A DNA stretch of 64,000 bases from Filosporella fistucella (Eukaryota > Ascomycota > Leotiomycetes > Helotiales): the NCBI GenBank assembly GCA_030077755.1, contig JAQJZZ010000011.1:1612001-1676000 (forward strand), in the 5' to 3' direction. Below are positions 1 to 11,270 of this stretch, in pieces (positions within the stretch are counted from its first letter, which is position 1; every line of letters starts with the position of its first letter). The position numbers and the translations under genes were made by a program. The notes below the pieces were generated by a model. The model searched no databases and was not told the DNA's origin. It was given only the letters and a program-made list of their open reading frames with translations.

Positions 1-808
1 TAGGCTAGTACGAATTCAAGATTCTGTCAGAAATATCGCCCGATGTCTTTCGAGTCTCGGGAGATAACCAAGCTACAGACATCAACTTGGACCAACTTAA
101 GACTTGTTTGTCTGGGGTTTTGCTCCTTGTGGAGTATGATGGCCAATTCAGGAGGCTATGGACCTGGTTGTGGAAGTATGGGTTGAGCCGAGATATATTT
201 GGTTCCATCCATCTAGCAGGGGATTACCCAGTACTGTCCGGACTCGGGCGTGGCTATATTCTTCGTGGTTCTGCCCGTGAGATGTATGTCGGTGAGAAGG
301 TCTTAGACAGGAAATGGGCAGGGAGGCTTTTGATTCAACAATACTACAAGCGGTCATTAGTTTTCAGATATATTTGGCAAGATATTCATGCGGCACTTGC
401 ACATTAGGTAGACTGGATCCTCAAATCAATGCGATTTGGGGAACGCTAAACCTGCATTTGTTCAACATATCAGGCCCAGGTGAAGCGCTCAGCACTCGGA
501 AATCTGGTCATGGATGTTACACAGAGGGATTTGCATGAGAAAACACGGTTGGTCTGTGTTCTAATTTTCAAGCGCTACAAGATCCGCAGCTGACAGTCCA
601 CTATATAAAATGACCTGGCAAACTCAAGTGACTAGCATTCATCCAATTTGATCACAGAAAATTACATTCTTGACGAGTCAGCGGAAGACACAGCACCTGT
701 AGATTTGGGAAAACTCATTCAATTGTGTCTCCATCTTTGCTTTACTGGGACGACATATATTTCTTAACCTAATCTCCAACCACCAAGACGACATCAGCAA
801 CGGTCACG
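1..808. other. No confident gene; open frame at 9-407 (+)
   Basis: One + frame stays open from about position 9 to the stop at 405-407 (about 132 codons), entering from near the window edge, with no ATG in a convincing context. The translation has a Trp-rich stretch (RLWTWLWKYGL) and ends in ALAH. I do not recognise the family. It could be the last exon of a gene truncated by the window edge, or chance. Positions 408-808 are ordinary mixed-composition DNA that probably includes the promoter and leader of the small gene starting at 809. Confidence 0.2.
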
Positions 809-1247
809 ATGAATAACTCATCTTTGACTGACCAGTTAGTATATCACACATAATTTGATCGGTCTTACTAACCTGACAAGATATGTACCGCGTACTCAAG
901 GAATATTGATCGGTAGTTGCCAAAATCCTGATCAACCTGACAAGCATTTGGTGTTTGGCCATTTGGATGAACTAGGGCGGCTCCTCCTTATCGCTCGCAG
1001 GACTACGGATTCGGAGTGGTGGGAAGTGGTTGGCTTACATTGTGTTAGCTGTGAACCGCACTTACAACGTCTGAAGCATGACGCTGAAGCAATCGCGGAG
1101 TACTGCCGGATCTGCTTAGCGAGTCTCAATCATACACCGATGTACAAGCATACGGCTGCTCTTCACGCAGAAAGGGCCATGAAGGCAGAGAGAATCAATC
1201 CTATTGCTGTGACACAGGGGTGGATCCATTCACCTAAGGAGACATGA
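809..1247 (+). CDS. Small uncharacterised protein with two CxxC pairs
   Basis: I do not recognise this family. Two exons, 809-834 and 881-1247, join in phase. The intron starts gttagt and ends TACTAACctgacaag, a textbook fungal branch point and acceptor. The product is 130 aa, starting MNNSSLTDQYVPRTQG. No signal peptide or membrane segment is seen. The one clear motif is two Cys-x2-Cys pairs (CVSC and CRIC) about 21 residues apart, followed by several His. That could bind one zinc, or be a degraded zinc-ribbon. The ATG at 809 was chosen because only this upstream exon restores the frame through the intron; the long downstream frame itself has no early ATG. Function unknown. Confidence 0.5.
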
Positions 1248-1467
1248 AACCCAGCTGGGTGTATTTTTGAAGTGGCGAGTCGATATTAAATGAGAGCTAT
1301 TATAGTAGAGGCAGGCACAAAATAAATTTGACCCCATTTGTTCTTCTGTTTGATGTCTCAAGGATTAAACAAAATCTGCCCTTCTCCTCATAGATAATCT
1401 CTTCATTGTCCCTTGCCTCCAACATCTTGACTTAGCGGTCTCAGGAGAAAGTATCTACCCAGGCAAT

Positions 1468-2735
1468 ATGGCTCTGCTACCTGAATTTGAGAGTACGGAT
1501 CAATATACAGATTTGTCCAACCATTTGAGGGACGTCGATGGAGATGTAAGTTGTCCTCTTAGAGATCCAATCTTGGTGAGACTGATTCATCCAGAATTCT
1601 GACTCGGATTCCGCTGTTGCTTTGGACCGCAGGTACGTTGCAAACTACGTGTATAGTCGCCCATCGATTAAGCCATTCAGATGTTCAACAGAGACATTAT
1701 CATCAGAGATGTTCGAGCCCATCAGAATGCATGGCCGTGAATACCACAGTTTTCATAAAGGGAGTGGGTAGAAAGACTCCACCAGGTTAGAATCAATCTC
1801 TGACAATCCCGTTAGAATATCTTATGCCCAATGACGGTCAGGAGCAAGAGAGACTTGGTGAGTACATTCGGTTCGCCTTCACTCACTTATCTAACACTAC
1901 AGCCTTACAACACCATCTCTTTCTGGCAACAACAGGCGGACAATTACACTTGGCCTCGCTGTCACGATGTTATCGAGTTCTTGATATAGGGACTGGGACT
2001 GGACTCTGGGCAATAGAATTTGGTAAGGGAGTTCTCTCGACCCCTAGCTTTTCGCTGAAACTTGAGCTTCAGCAGAGAAAAACCCAACAGCAGTGGTATA
2101 TGGTGTCGATTTGAGCCCTATACAGCCACAAATGTAAGCTCAGTCTCCATTTTATCTAATCAAGTCGACTTACAGAATTTAGGGTACCAGCAAACTGCGA
2201 ATTCCAAATTGATGACCTCTCACTCCCTTGGAATTTTGATCATCAATTTGATTTTATTCATGGTCGGATGCTGTTCTGCGCCTTCTCCGACCCGATTCAT
2301 AACTTTAAGGAGGCTTTCAATGCTCTGGAATCCGGTGGAATTTTGGAGATGCAGGACGTCGTTTTTGAATTTCGCAGCAATGACAACTCATTAGTAGGAA
2401 GTAAACTAGATGTCTGGTCCAAAAAGCTGAAAGACGCATTCTTGCTAAAAGATATAGACTTGACCTGTACGTCCAGATACATAGATTACTTCAAGGAAGT
2501 GGGATTTGAGGAAGTTCAGGAGACTGAATTTAGGTGGCCAGTGGGCAACTGGCCAAAGACTCAACGCTATCAGGAACTGGGAAGCTTGTGTCAGCAGAAT
2601 ATGTTGGAAATGCTCTTCGGAATTTCGGTTGTCCCTTTAACACAGACGATGTCCGTGGAAGAAGTTGAGTCGCTTCTGGTAGAGGTTCAGAATGACCTCC
2701 GCAATCCAAAAATTCATGCTTATCTCCGAGTGTAA
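1468..2735 (+). CDS. LaeA-like SAM-dependent methyltransferase
   Basis: Seven exons fit by splice signals, phase and family similarity: 1468-1545, 1595-1632, 1681-1763, 1816-1857, 1903-2022, 2073-2133, 2183-2735, giving 324 aa. After an acidic, variable N-terminus comes the family block GREYHSFHKGKYLMPNDGQE, then LALQHHLFLATTGGQLHLA, the SAM-binding motif I VLDIGTGTGLWAIEFA (about residues 106-120), GVDLSPIQPQMVPANCEF and DFIHGRML. This is the layout of the fungal LaeA/Methyltransf_23 group, many of which sit beside or inside secondary-metabolite clusters; the substrate is usually unknown. It is unlikely to be LaeA itself, since that gene is single copy with a different N-terminus. The protein stops at HAYLRV, a little short of the usual aromatic C-terminal strand, so the last residues may be lost. 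No other biosynthetic gene is visible nearby. Confidence 0.87.
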
Positions 2736-3520
2736 ATCTATTTTTGGTATTAAAATAGCCCTAGGCTAACAGAATCTCAGCGTCTTCATTCACGGTAGGA
2801 AGCCGAGACCAAAACGGCTCCACGGATCTGCGGGTAGTGTTTCGCAGGAGTCTAAGGAAGCAAAGATCGAGAGCACCCAGAGAGATTTGGAGGATGAGTA
2901 AGGTTTCTAGCGCGTTCAAGAGACAAATTTTCTCACACCACTCAGGTTTACCAACATGATTAAGGAGTGTGTATGGGAAGTGAATGGTTAACTCCTTGGC
3001 ACTAGCGGGAATATGATTGGTCGTTAATGGTTTGTATACTAGAGAATTTAGCGGAAACAGGTTATACATTTCGCCTTCTTTTTGTGACTGAAGTTAAGGC
3101 AGTTGCTAGTCACCAATTCCCGGAGCTGGATATTGACCATCATCACGCAATGGTAATCTCTGCTCCATCAACGGCGTGGAATTATTCTGACAAGTGGCGA
3201 TTACTCAGTGATTGCATTCCCTCGTGGCGCTACTTAGATTCCGTTGCCCTGTATAAAACGACGAGGAAAGACGGCTTGACTCTCAGTCTCTCAACAGAGC
3301 CTATCAACTGAGGACTTACGCTGAACGAGGGTCGACTTTCGAGGCTCAATTGTATCAAAAATCAAGAAGCACGAGTAGGGTATAAATCCTCGCCGAACAT
3401 GATGCCAGAGACCATACAGCAGGGACGTCTGTACCCCCAAATAGCAGAGGCCGGGGCAAACGAGTAGTGCGAATGCCATTTGATCCGTTGATATGTTAAT
3501 ACTGCTTACAGTAGATATAC
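2736..3520. other. Unresolved open frames, no confident gene
   Basis: Three short frames with real ATG starts overlap here: 3069-2761 on the minus strand (102 aa, Leu-rich), 3027-3311 on the plus strand (94 aa, with an HHH segment) and 3479-3291 on the minus strand (62 aa, hydrophobic start MAFALLVCPGLCYLG). The minus strand has a good gtaagt donor near 3318, so a small split minus-strand gene is possible. I could not join the pieces into one convincing protein. They may be remains of a decayed gene. Confidence 0.25.
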
Positions 3521-3976
3521 TTGAATTCTAACGCGGTCAATGGCTCGTACGCTTTATTTCCGACCACAAAACTTCTAACAATTATACTACGGCAGCACCG
3601 AGAATCCAACTTCCGGAGGACACTATCTGGATTACTTCACTTAGATCTCGTTGAACTACTTTCGCCACGAAGAAGGCTAAGGAGAAGCCGTCAAAAAAAC
3701 GAAGACCGTAAGGCAAAACTTGAAGTTCGCGCTACTCGAAGAGCAAAGCTTGGATCGCACTTCCAAGAAGAATCGGAAAAGAGTGACGGTGTAATCACGG
3801 TGAGAGATTTCCTCCTAAGGAAGATTGCAGCGGAGGAGAACGCCTTAAGGGGATTGTCGGGGGATAGAAAGAATAGCAAAGAGATGGTGGATAATAAGGA
3901 AGGACAAGAGCGCCTCGAGAGGATGAAGCGTGAGACCGTTGAGGCTATCACATCGATGAGGGACTTGAAGTCATAA
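3521..3976 (+). pseudogene. Charged coiled-coil-like fragment without ATG
   Basis: A frame of about 150 codons runs to the stop at 3974-3976 but has no ATG near its beginning. The second half is strongly charged (Lys/Arg/Glu), starting around RRRLRRSRQKNEDRKAKLEV and ending EAITSMRDLKS, so a helical or coiled-coil segment is likely. It could be the last exon of a gene whose earlier exons I cannot see, or a leftover fragment. I do not recognise the family. Confidence 0.22.
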
Positions 3977-4229
3977 ATAATTAACAACGAGGGTGACTAA
4001 CGCCTAGCCCTATAGGCTTTAACTTGAGAACACTTCTCTGGCAAATTTGCTATATGAACACGTGTGAAGACAAGATGTTATCTGGTAAGGTCCGCTCTTG
4101 ATGCAAGCCTCCTTTATTGCCCCTATAAACTCTCTGCAAGATCAGTTGAGCGCACCACCTTCCCTTGATGTGACTACTAATGATTCCGTGATAAAGCGCT
4201 GACAGGGATAGCAAGAAGCGCTATGAAAC

Positions 4230-6639
4230 TCAAGATTCGTCTACAAAGTCAGACTCTTCTCCAATTGGAGTCTCTTCCGCTTGATTGACACTGACGACTG
4301 ACGAGGTGGAGCTCAGCGAATCAGAGGATTTCGCGCGCTTGAGAATCGGTAACACTGGTATTCATCAGCAGTAGGCCCAGTTGAGTTGAGAAGGACTAAC
4401 CAGAAGTCACCCGTAAGGCATACTGCTTGCAAAGATTATTTCCAGCTTCCAGAGCTTTGAGCTTATCGTTGATTGCTTGTCGCCGCAACCTCTTATCTTC
4501 TGTCTCCGATGCGATATCCTTTACGAGTTCGGCGTTCATCGCAAAGACTGACTTGGGACAGAACACAGATGGAAGTCCAGAAGCAATGACTGCGCGAACA
4601 ACCAGGTTCGGCACATTGTCGATAAACAACTTCATTGCGACCTAATTTGCAGACGATTAGACAGATGATGAGAGGCACAAAGCCCTGACATACCTTATAG
4701 AATGCCTCCATTGCATTGAAAGTCGACTTGGCTGCAACAAGGTCCATATCAGCCTCCGTATTTTCACGCAGCAGTGCGACGAGGCGTGGAATATCCGCTT
4801 TAGTCATCGAGGGACGCCGCATGAATGCCTCTTCAAGAAGCTGGGTCGTTTCGGTCCCCGTTTGGTCTCTTTGGAGGGTATTATATCTGTCTGTGAAGTA
4901 GTGGTTTCTGGTTTCCGGATGCTCTTTGTGAACAGCTATGAGCTCATCAAGTTTCGTGTTCGCCAAAGCCAACCTCTGGTCCATGAGAGGATCAAGCAAG
5001 TGCCGCAGGAGAGCGTCACTAACGGTGGCATCTGTCAAGTGCTGCAAGGCCTGCTCCAGGAAACTCTTCGTTATATTCCACACATCTTTGATGTATTGGC
5101 GTGCCAACCCCTCCCAAGGCTGGCTGTATTCGCGGAAGACTTCGCCGACGAGGAGTGGATTGGGGAGACCTGGCAGCTAGTGGCATTTAGTAAGTATATC
5201 AGACCCAGGGGTTTCCCACCTCACGACCGCGACTCTTCTTCAGTAGCTTGCACACTTCTTCTACAGCCTCCGTTCGAGTACGGTGACATTTCCTCTTGCT
5301 TGCACCTTCGACAATCTTCCATCGGGCTCCTTCTGTTCGAATCTCTTCTTCAAATTCGACTCCTCTGTTCGCGATCATTGCCGCGAGGCGCCGGTCGAAC
5401 TGGGACTGATTAGCAAAGAATGGGTGCTCGTAGTCACCTTTGGTGGCAGCATCACAAAGCGACTGAAAATCATCGCTCAGATCGACTAGAAAGTTTCTCT
5501 GCTCATCCAGACCTACGCGGGCAGGACCTAATTTGTCCAAGCCATCTCGGCAGATTGTAATGTTCGTCTCGATGTCCTCGATCAGCCGTGGAAGTTCTGT
5601 CTTGATCTGTTCGAAGAGTACGATGCTCAGCCGCTGGCGTAAGTGTGCAATCCCAAGATGTGTAGCGGGGAGGGACCGGAAGTTACTTTCGGCCAAGAAC
5701 TGGGTCTCGACAATATCTCTGTCTTGGTCCTTGTCTCCAGAGTCTAGATTTCTGACAATATGCCAGCCAAGGTTAAACTCGACTTGCTCATTCCTTGCAA
5801 GGCTCAAGAAAATCTTCTCGCCGTCACTGCCACGGACGAGCTGATCTGGCTTCGTAATGACACCGAGGGTCCGCAATCCTTGGGGGTCGACTTCTCGAGC
5901 CCGTTTGAGAACCTAAATTGTATAAGCTGCGGGGTGCACGAATGCTACGCTAATCCTTACAATCTGATTCGGGAAGTCGTTCTTAGCGGACACCACAGCG
6001 AGGATGATACTCCTTGGGTTCGCCATGTACTTGGCCACGAGGTTCGTAACAAGCTCAACGTCATGTTCGGTTTGGTGTTTGTTATGCGAGTGAATTAAAC
6101 CAGGCAGGTCGACGATCGTAAGTTGTGGTTGTATCGGCCCTGAGATCTCAACTCGAAGAATATCTTCAGTGAATGCATTCCCACCAATGGATAAAAGTCC
6201 CATAGCATCTTTGGCTTGCTCAAAGAGGGTAATGAAGTCTTCGAGAGAGGAGACTTCGTGTCGAAACTGCCAGAGCCTATCCTGATCGGCCGACGATCGA
6301 CCTTTCCCTGGCACCTATATAACATCAGTATCAAGCAGGTAAGACATTGGAAAGACCCACCAAAGAAACTCTGATTTCAGAGTCGGAAGCCCTACGTAAG
6401 ATAACTTCCGTTGCAAACCGTGTGCAGAGATTGTCCTTCCGTGGGAAGGGAACTCCGGAGATGGCTTCGAGGAGGGAGCTTTTGCCGCTTGATTGATCTC
6501 CGCAAACAATCAACTGGGGGAGGGCGGTAAACTCACTCAATCCTTCCGCACGGAGGGAATCAACTAGATCGAGGAGCTGGATCTGTTCTGCTGACCGAAG
6601 GCCGGCCATCGAGTGTAATCCTGGGATAGTAGTGGCCAT
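4230..6639 (-). CDS. Dynamin-family GTPase (Mx/DRP-like)
   Basis: Six exons in phase on the minus strand: 6639-6361, 6314-5961, 5912-5220, 5176-4694, 4641-4401, 4354-4230, giving 724 aa. All four GTPase signatures are visible: P-loop GDQSSGKSS (residues 47-55), switch Thr in NLCTRFATEV, DLPG (162-165) and TKPD (231-234). A helical stalk/middle region follows (NPLLVGEVFREYSQPWEG) and then a GTPase effector domain beginning VAMKLFIDNVP. There is no PH domain and no proline-rich tail, which places it with the fungal Mx-like dynamin proteins, not classical vesicle-scission dynamins. Such proteins oligomerise on membranes; the cargo of this group is unknown. The last exon adds a Ser-rich acidic tail ending FVDES; without it the frame would stop at 4396. 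Start ATG at 6639 is preferred because the upstream in-frame codons are not fungal-like starts. Confidence 0.9.
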
Positions 6640-7464
6640 AGTGAGAACACAATTTCCAAGGAAGTAGAGCTGTAGAAAGATTTTCACAAAAAGACACGAT
6701 TGTGTTGCGGACGTTGTTAGAGATTATTACTTTGAGGAGGCAAGGGGTTTATGAGACGGTCAACGGAAAGCCATTACTTTAAGGCTCGCATTTGAAGTTC
6801 TGTTTCGAAGTTCTTGCTTTCAAGATTTGAGATTGTTCACTGATTCGTTGCAAGAAAGTGTACCAACAGGTGTGGGAGCACAAGATAAGGCGCATACGAA
6901 CATTTGGCGAATAGGAAAGGGAGCGGTTGCCATCCGTGGTCGACTGCAATTGTGGTGGGACAGGAAGCTCCCTATTTCTCACCGCTCCTTTCATAGAATG
7001 GCTGGGAGCAGTGTGCAAAGGTGAACATAGGGCAACTAACTTCAAATATACAGTTTGCCTTTTCTGCTAGATCAATAAAAATGCCAAATGGTTCTATTTC
7101 TCAGGTGCTTACGTGACTCTAATTCCCAGCCAACCAAACGCTACAAACTCGTATCGCGCGGTCGGCACGCTGTTTACGAAGGGGATTATGAGTTACCAGC
7201 ACGTCACTGATGGAGAGCAATCACGTGGTAACGAGCCCCAAAACCATTAAGCGCTTTTGGGAAGGCTCCGGAACTGCTTGCTGTCCATAGCGCAAGCCCT
7301 TCACCACTGCGTCCACCCAGGCTTTATAGCACCGGGATAGTTTTCCCTTTCACTTTGTGTTAGGGCATATGACTTTGAGATGGATTAAAAATCCTGATAA
7401 CTCTCAATAGTATATACCTAAAGCAAGGAAGTCGCAACAAAATAAAAATTCGATAAGCAAACAC
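6640..7464. other. Intergenic, two divergent/convergent gene flanks
   Basis: No gene seen. The left part is the promoter side of the minus-strand dynamin gene; the right part is the 3' flank of the minus-strand DUF3435 gene. Short frames at 6779-7045 have no family features. Confidence 0.5.
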
Positions 7465-10277
7465 TCAAGCTCGAAGGTTAACCTTATGGGCCGTTGCCAC
7501 ATGATTCTTGAAGTGCATCACGCCGTTCAGCGGTAACAAGCTCTCAGCTTTGCAGATAGGGTGGGGGCAGGTAATCGACTGCTCTGCTAGCACATTGCGC
7601 AAGTGAATATTCTCGACATGGTCCCACATATGCGAAACCCGGCGGAATTTGCGCCTTCGGTCCTCATATGAGTACGACTCGTTGCCGATACAAAATATAC
7701 ATTGAGTCTTTTCGCAGACGAGAGGAAACATATTAGCTGGTAGGAAGGGATCGAGAGCGGGAGTAGGATCGGGGGTGGAAACAGGTGATTCTGCTTTGAG
7801 AGAAGCCTTGCTGGCTGGAGCGGACCGCCGGTGGCGAGTCATGACCTCCTGCCGCGATGCGAGTGCGATCTGGAGGTTGATGGCGAGGACCTTCCGAGCA
7901 ACAATGGCTTGAGGACTAAGGTCTTTGGAGAGATCGCAAAGAACCAGCTGTAATCGTGTCCGTTCTTCAAGCTGATGTTCGATGACAGGCTCGGCTTCTT
8001 GCTTTACCACGGTCTCCGTTAGCGAGCGATTCAATTGCCTCTTCATCATCTCGTTGTGGATGTAGTAGAAGTAATCCTTCCTGTGTTCGGCCTGGAGCTC
8101 ATCTTCCAGACTCTTCGTTGCAGCCTTGAGCTGCTGGCCGAGTTTCTTGTGCGCCTCCCTTATCTCCTTCGGCGCCTGGTTAATAAACCTATGATCCCAC
8201 TTGATCCGGGTGTGCGACTCTTTGAATTGTTGCTTAAGGATGGCAATCTGTGGATCTGCGGCGAGGAGTCGCTCCATCACTTCTCGGGGGACTTCTTTTG
8301 GTGCGCCAGGGTTGCATCGAATACTCATGTGGGTGAAGGCCCGGGTCAGCCCATCATCAGTGATATCGCTCTCGAGATAGGCATCTTGTACATTAAATCT
8401 GACCGCTTGATTGTTGTACGCCTCGTTGAAGACACCCGTGAAAGGATTGTGTCTCATGACTTGATCGCGTACAGCGTCTGGGGCCTTACCTTGAGTGGCC
8501 GTTAGCCTCAAGAAGTCGGTGTGACAAAGGATACATACCATCAATAGCGTTAGCACAGCCTCGGCGGAAACAGTAGCTGGTGAGTTTGTCTTCAAAGCCG
8601 GCATCTCGTCCAATTCGGTTCAGGTAGAAGGCAAATTTCGAGTAGGGCATGGGCTCAGTCTTCGACTTTACCCAGCCGTTTGTGGCCCAGAACGAATTCC
8701 GAAAGACTGGTCGCTTGAGCCACTCAGGCTTCCAGTGAACCTTCATCGCCTTCATATGCTGACTCCCTAGGTCCGTGGCAAAGAAGGGTTCAGCCGATAT
8801 GTAGCCCTCAACGAGAACCGCGCCATCACGGATCGCACGGGTCAATATGTGGGAGATCGGACAGAGGATGGGCAGGGCATTCTCCCTGAACAGGAACGTC
8901 GTGCTAAGGGTTTAGTTAGCTAGGGTTCGAGATATCTTGGAAGAATCACGTACGGTTTCGGCTTGTTATCTACACCTTTGTGATGCCGTAAGTGGACCTC
9001 CATGGCCAGCAGGTCTCTCCCTCCCTGCTTCGGGTTCCGAACAATCCAGAGACAGATGTCCTCATAACAGAGGGCTTTGTACTTCCGCTGAGCCTCCTCA
9101 AACTCATCAGCCTTGGCCGAGTCCGAGTTGTGGCATAGCGGCTCTCCAGACTCGTTAACCTCGGTTGGGTAGCACTTATCCGTATCCTCTGTTGTAGTGG
9201 CTTCTGTCCCGCCACTGTTGTAGCCGCTATCCGAGTCGGCATTCATGTCCATGTCCTCGTTAGCGGCGCCGTCGTAGCTTCCATCGTCCTCAGAGTCGAA
9301 GATGATCTCGTCGTCGCATTCCCGGCCATTATTAGCGTTGTCATCATGGTCATATCCAATCTCGCCATCAATATCAACATCACTGTCCTCGCTAAGATAA
9401 CGATGCGTCGCCTTACGGGAGCGTGCCTTCTTGCCGGCCTCTTCTCGCTCCCCGAGAGGGTCCTCACTCGCTTGGCCCTTCGATGCGTGAACAAATTCCG
9501 CTGGGCGACCGCCTGTGTAGGCTTGGAACAGCATTATAGTAGCGACATCGTGACGGTCATCCTCGGTAGGGAAAACGGACTCATCGCGGGCCCAGTGCTG
9601 GACGAGCATGAGGAGCAAGTCGTCTGGACCGGCCACAGGCTTAGATTTAGACGTAGTGCGCAGCTTGAACTCTACCTTGAGATTCCCGTTGATGTACTTG
9701 AATCATGAATTAGCACCTCATGTAAGATCGATGAAAAAGGAGGATTGCTTTACCTTGACAACTTCGTGCCTATCATTCGCGTCCACATATACGCCATTCA
9801 CTCGGCGGTAGAGCATCTTGAAATCCCGCCAGTATGTGTGAAGAGACCTTAGACTTCCCGGCTCCCGCTTCTTCGCCAGGGAGGTCTTGCAGATCCAGTG
9901 GAGGAATAGCATCATCTTCCCCTTGCCACAATTCTTCTTAAGAATAGCCGTGCGCCAATTTCCTAAATGACGATACTTGCAGTACCTATCTCTCGTTAGC
10001 CCACTCTGCTCAAATCACTCGGATCTAAGTCTGGGGGGGTGGGGTACTTCATCCATTTCAGTCTTGCGTAGTAGATACTGGCCTTGGTATCATCGGCGTC
10101 AAGCGGCTGTAGGAACGGTTCATTCTCCAAATTGGCCTCCATATGATCATAATCTTCCCCGCTCGGCATCTCCTCCTCTCTCTCCTTCAAGATTTGATTC
10201 TTGTAGCTCCGTTTTCTGAGAACATTTTCGAGGACGTCAAATGTGCGCTCTACTGGCACTTGGATAGTGGAAGCCAT
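7465..10277 (-). CDS. DUF3435 ('FluG-domain') tyrosine-recombinase-like protein with C-terminal zinc-finger region
   Basis: Five minus-strand exons join in phase: 10277-10048, 9985-9754, 9696-8954, 8903-8539, 8489-7465, giving 864 aa. Order: N-terminal helical region ending RLKWMKYCKYR, an SAM-like segment with HTYWRDFKMLYRRVNG, then recombinase-type boxes AYTGGRPAEF (box I Arg about residue 218), TSYCFRRGCANAID (box II-like Arg about 513-515) and VFNEAYNNQAVRFNVQDAYL (candidate Tyr about 548). A long acidic insert (Asp/Glu runs) lies between box I and the rest. The tail has Cys/His pairs (CIFC, H..H, CPHPIC, H..H) resembling C2H2 fingers. Known family: DUF3435 includes the captains that mobilise giant Starship transposons, and many relatives without proven activity. 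The first intron has a weak gtaccc donor but a CTAAC branch point and restores the frame. The gene is intact, and points away from transposon A, whose edge is 0.86 kb upstream of its ATG. Confidence 0.85.
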
Positions 10278-11132
10278 ACTCCTATGTAGGCAGTCGTAGC
10301 AGGATGTCTGCTTTCACGAGTGAGACAAGGACGGAGGAAAGAGCATTCGAAGATGGATACAACGGTGGCAGCGTTGGCGGTGTAAGACGTGGACGATAGT
10401 GTGATCAAACGAGGTTTATGCCTGGCGTTGTAGGCAATCAACCCTGACTTCTGCTTCTCTGTATTGCTGGTACCACTTCAACCTTGGCTGCTTCTGTTGT
10501 AGGGTTGGGAGTTGGGAGAGGGCGGAGACACCTGTCACGGTGTTTGACACAGGCTGACAATATGATAGTCGATCGGGTTAATAAGGCGACGGATGTGGGA
10601 AGAATCGATATTGGTACAGGGTCGTGCGAAGAATTGAGGCATGAGGTGCAGCGAGGAGAGGATAAACTTCGAGGGTGCTTCGTGGAGGATGGATTGCCAT
10701 TAATAGCGAAGACAAAGGGAACGCAAGGACTGTTGAGAGTTAGAAGAAGGTTGTTCAAAGGAGGGTGAGGGTAAAGGACCAAGTTGAACAGTGTTAGGAG
10801 ACGTGAAAGACAGCGAGCTCTAAGAGCCTTTGCAAACGAGGGGATCGCAGCCAAGGCCGCGAGACTGTCCAGAATTCGAAGCCTCTAAATGAGGGAAGAT
10901 GAAGAGGGAAGAAACTGTGGAAAAGAGTGTGCACAGGAAATGCGATGGTTGCTAGAGGTCGAGGGTGAGCGGCAAATGCGAGACATATATGGCCGGGGGT
11001 GGCCGCGAGACAAAGATCTGTTATGACTGATGGGTTTGCCATGACCGATGAGGAGGAAGCCATTTTTGGCTCTTGGATTTTGGGGACTTGAAAGGTCGGG
11101 ATGATTGAAGATGACAACCAGCAATTTTAGTA
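10278..11132. other. Intergenic between DUF3435 gene and element A
   Basis: Upstream side of the DUF3435 gene, reaching the balanced-composition edge of element A. Frames of 94-138 codons exist on both strands (for example 10484-10768 + and 10854-10438 -), but they overlap each other, lack domains and look like chance frames. If the recombinase-like gene were an active Starship captain, the element edge would be expected in this interval. Confidence 0.4.
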
Positions 11133-11270
11133 GGGGCCGCGTTGTCATCGCTTGAGGCGAACCGAGGCACGTGCGCTGGAGGCAGAGTTTAGCGACCGGT
11201 CGTGGCCTGGTAAAACAGCGTCCAAAACCCCCCGGATTCAGCGTCCCAAACCGTAGTACTTAATTATAAT

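Noticed and set aside
4862..5844. Plus-strand frames of 68-183 codons opposite the dynamin gene
   Set aside because: Antisense shadows of exons with clear GTPase motifs on the other strand.
9985..10048. Apparent frameshift (TAA at about 10000) in the DUF3435 gene
   Set aside because: A 61-bp intron with a CTAAC branch point restores the frame and gives a continuous family-like sequence, so the gene is treated as intact. The weak gtaccc donor leaves some doubt.
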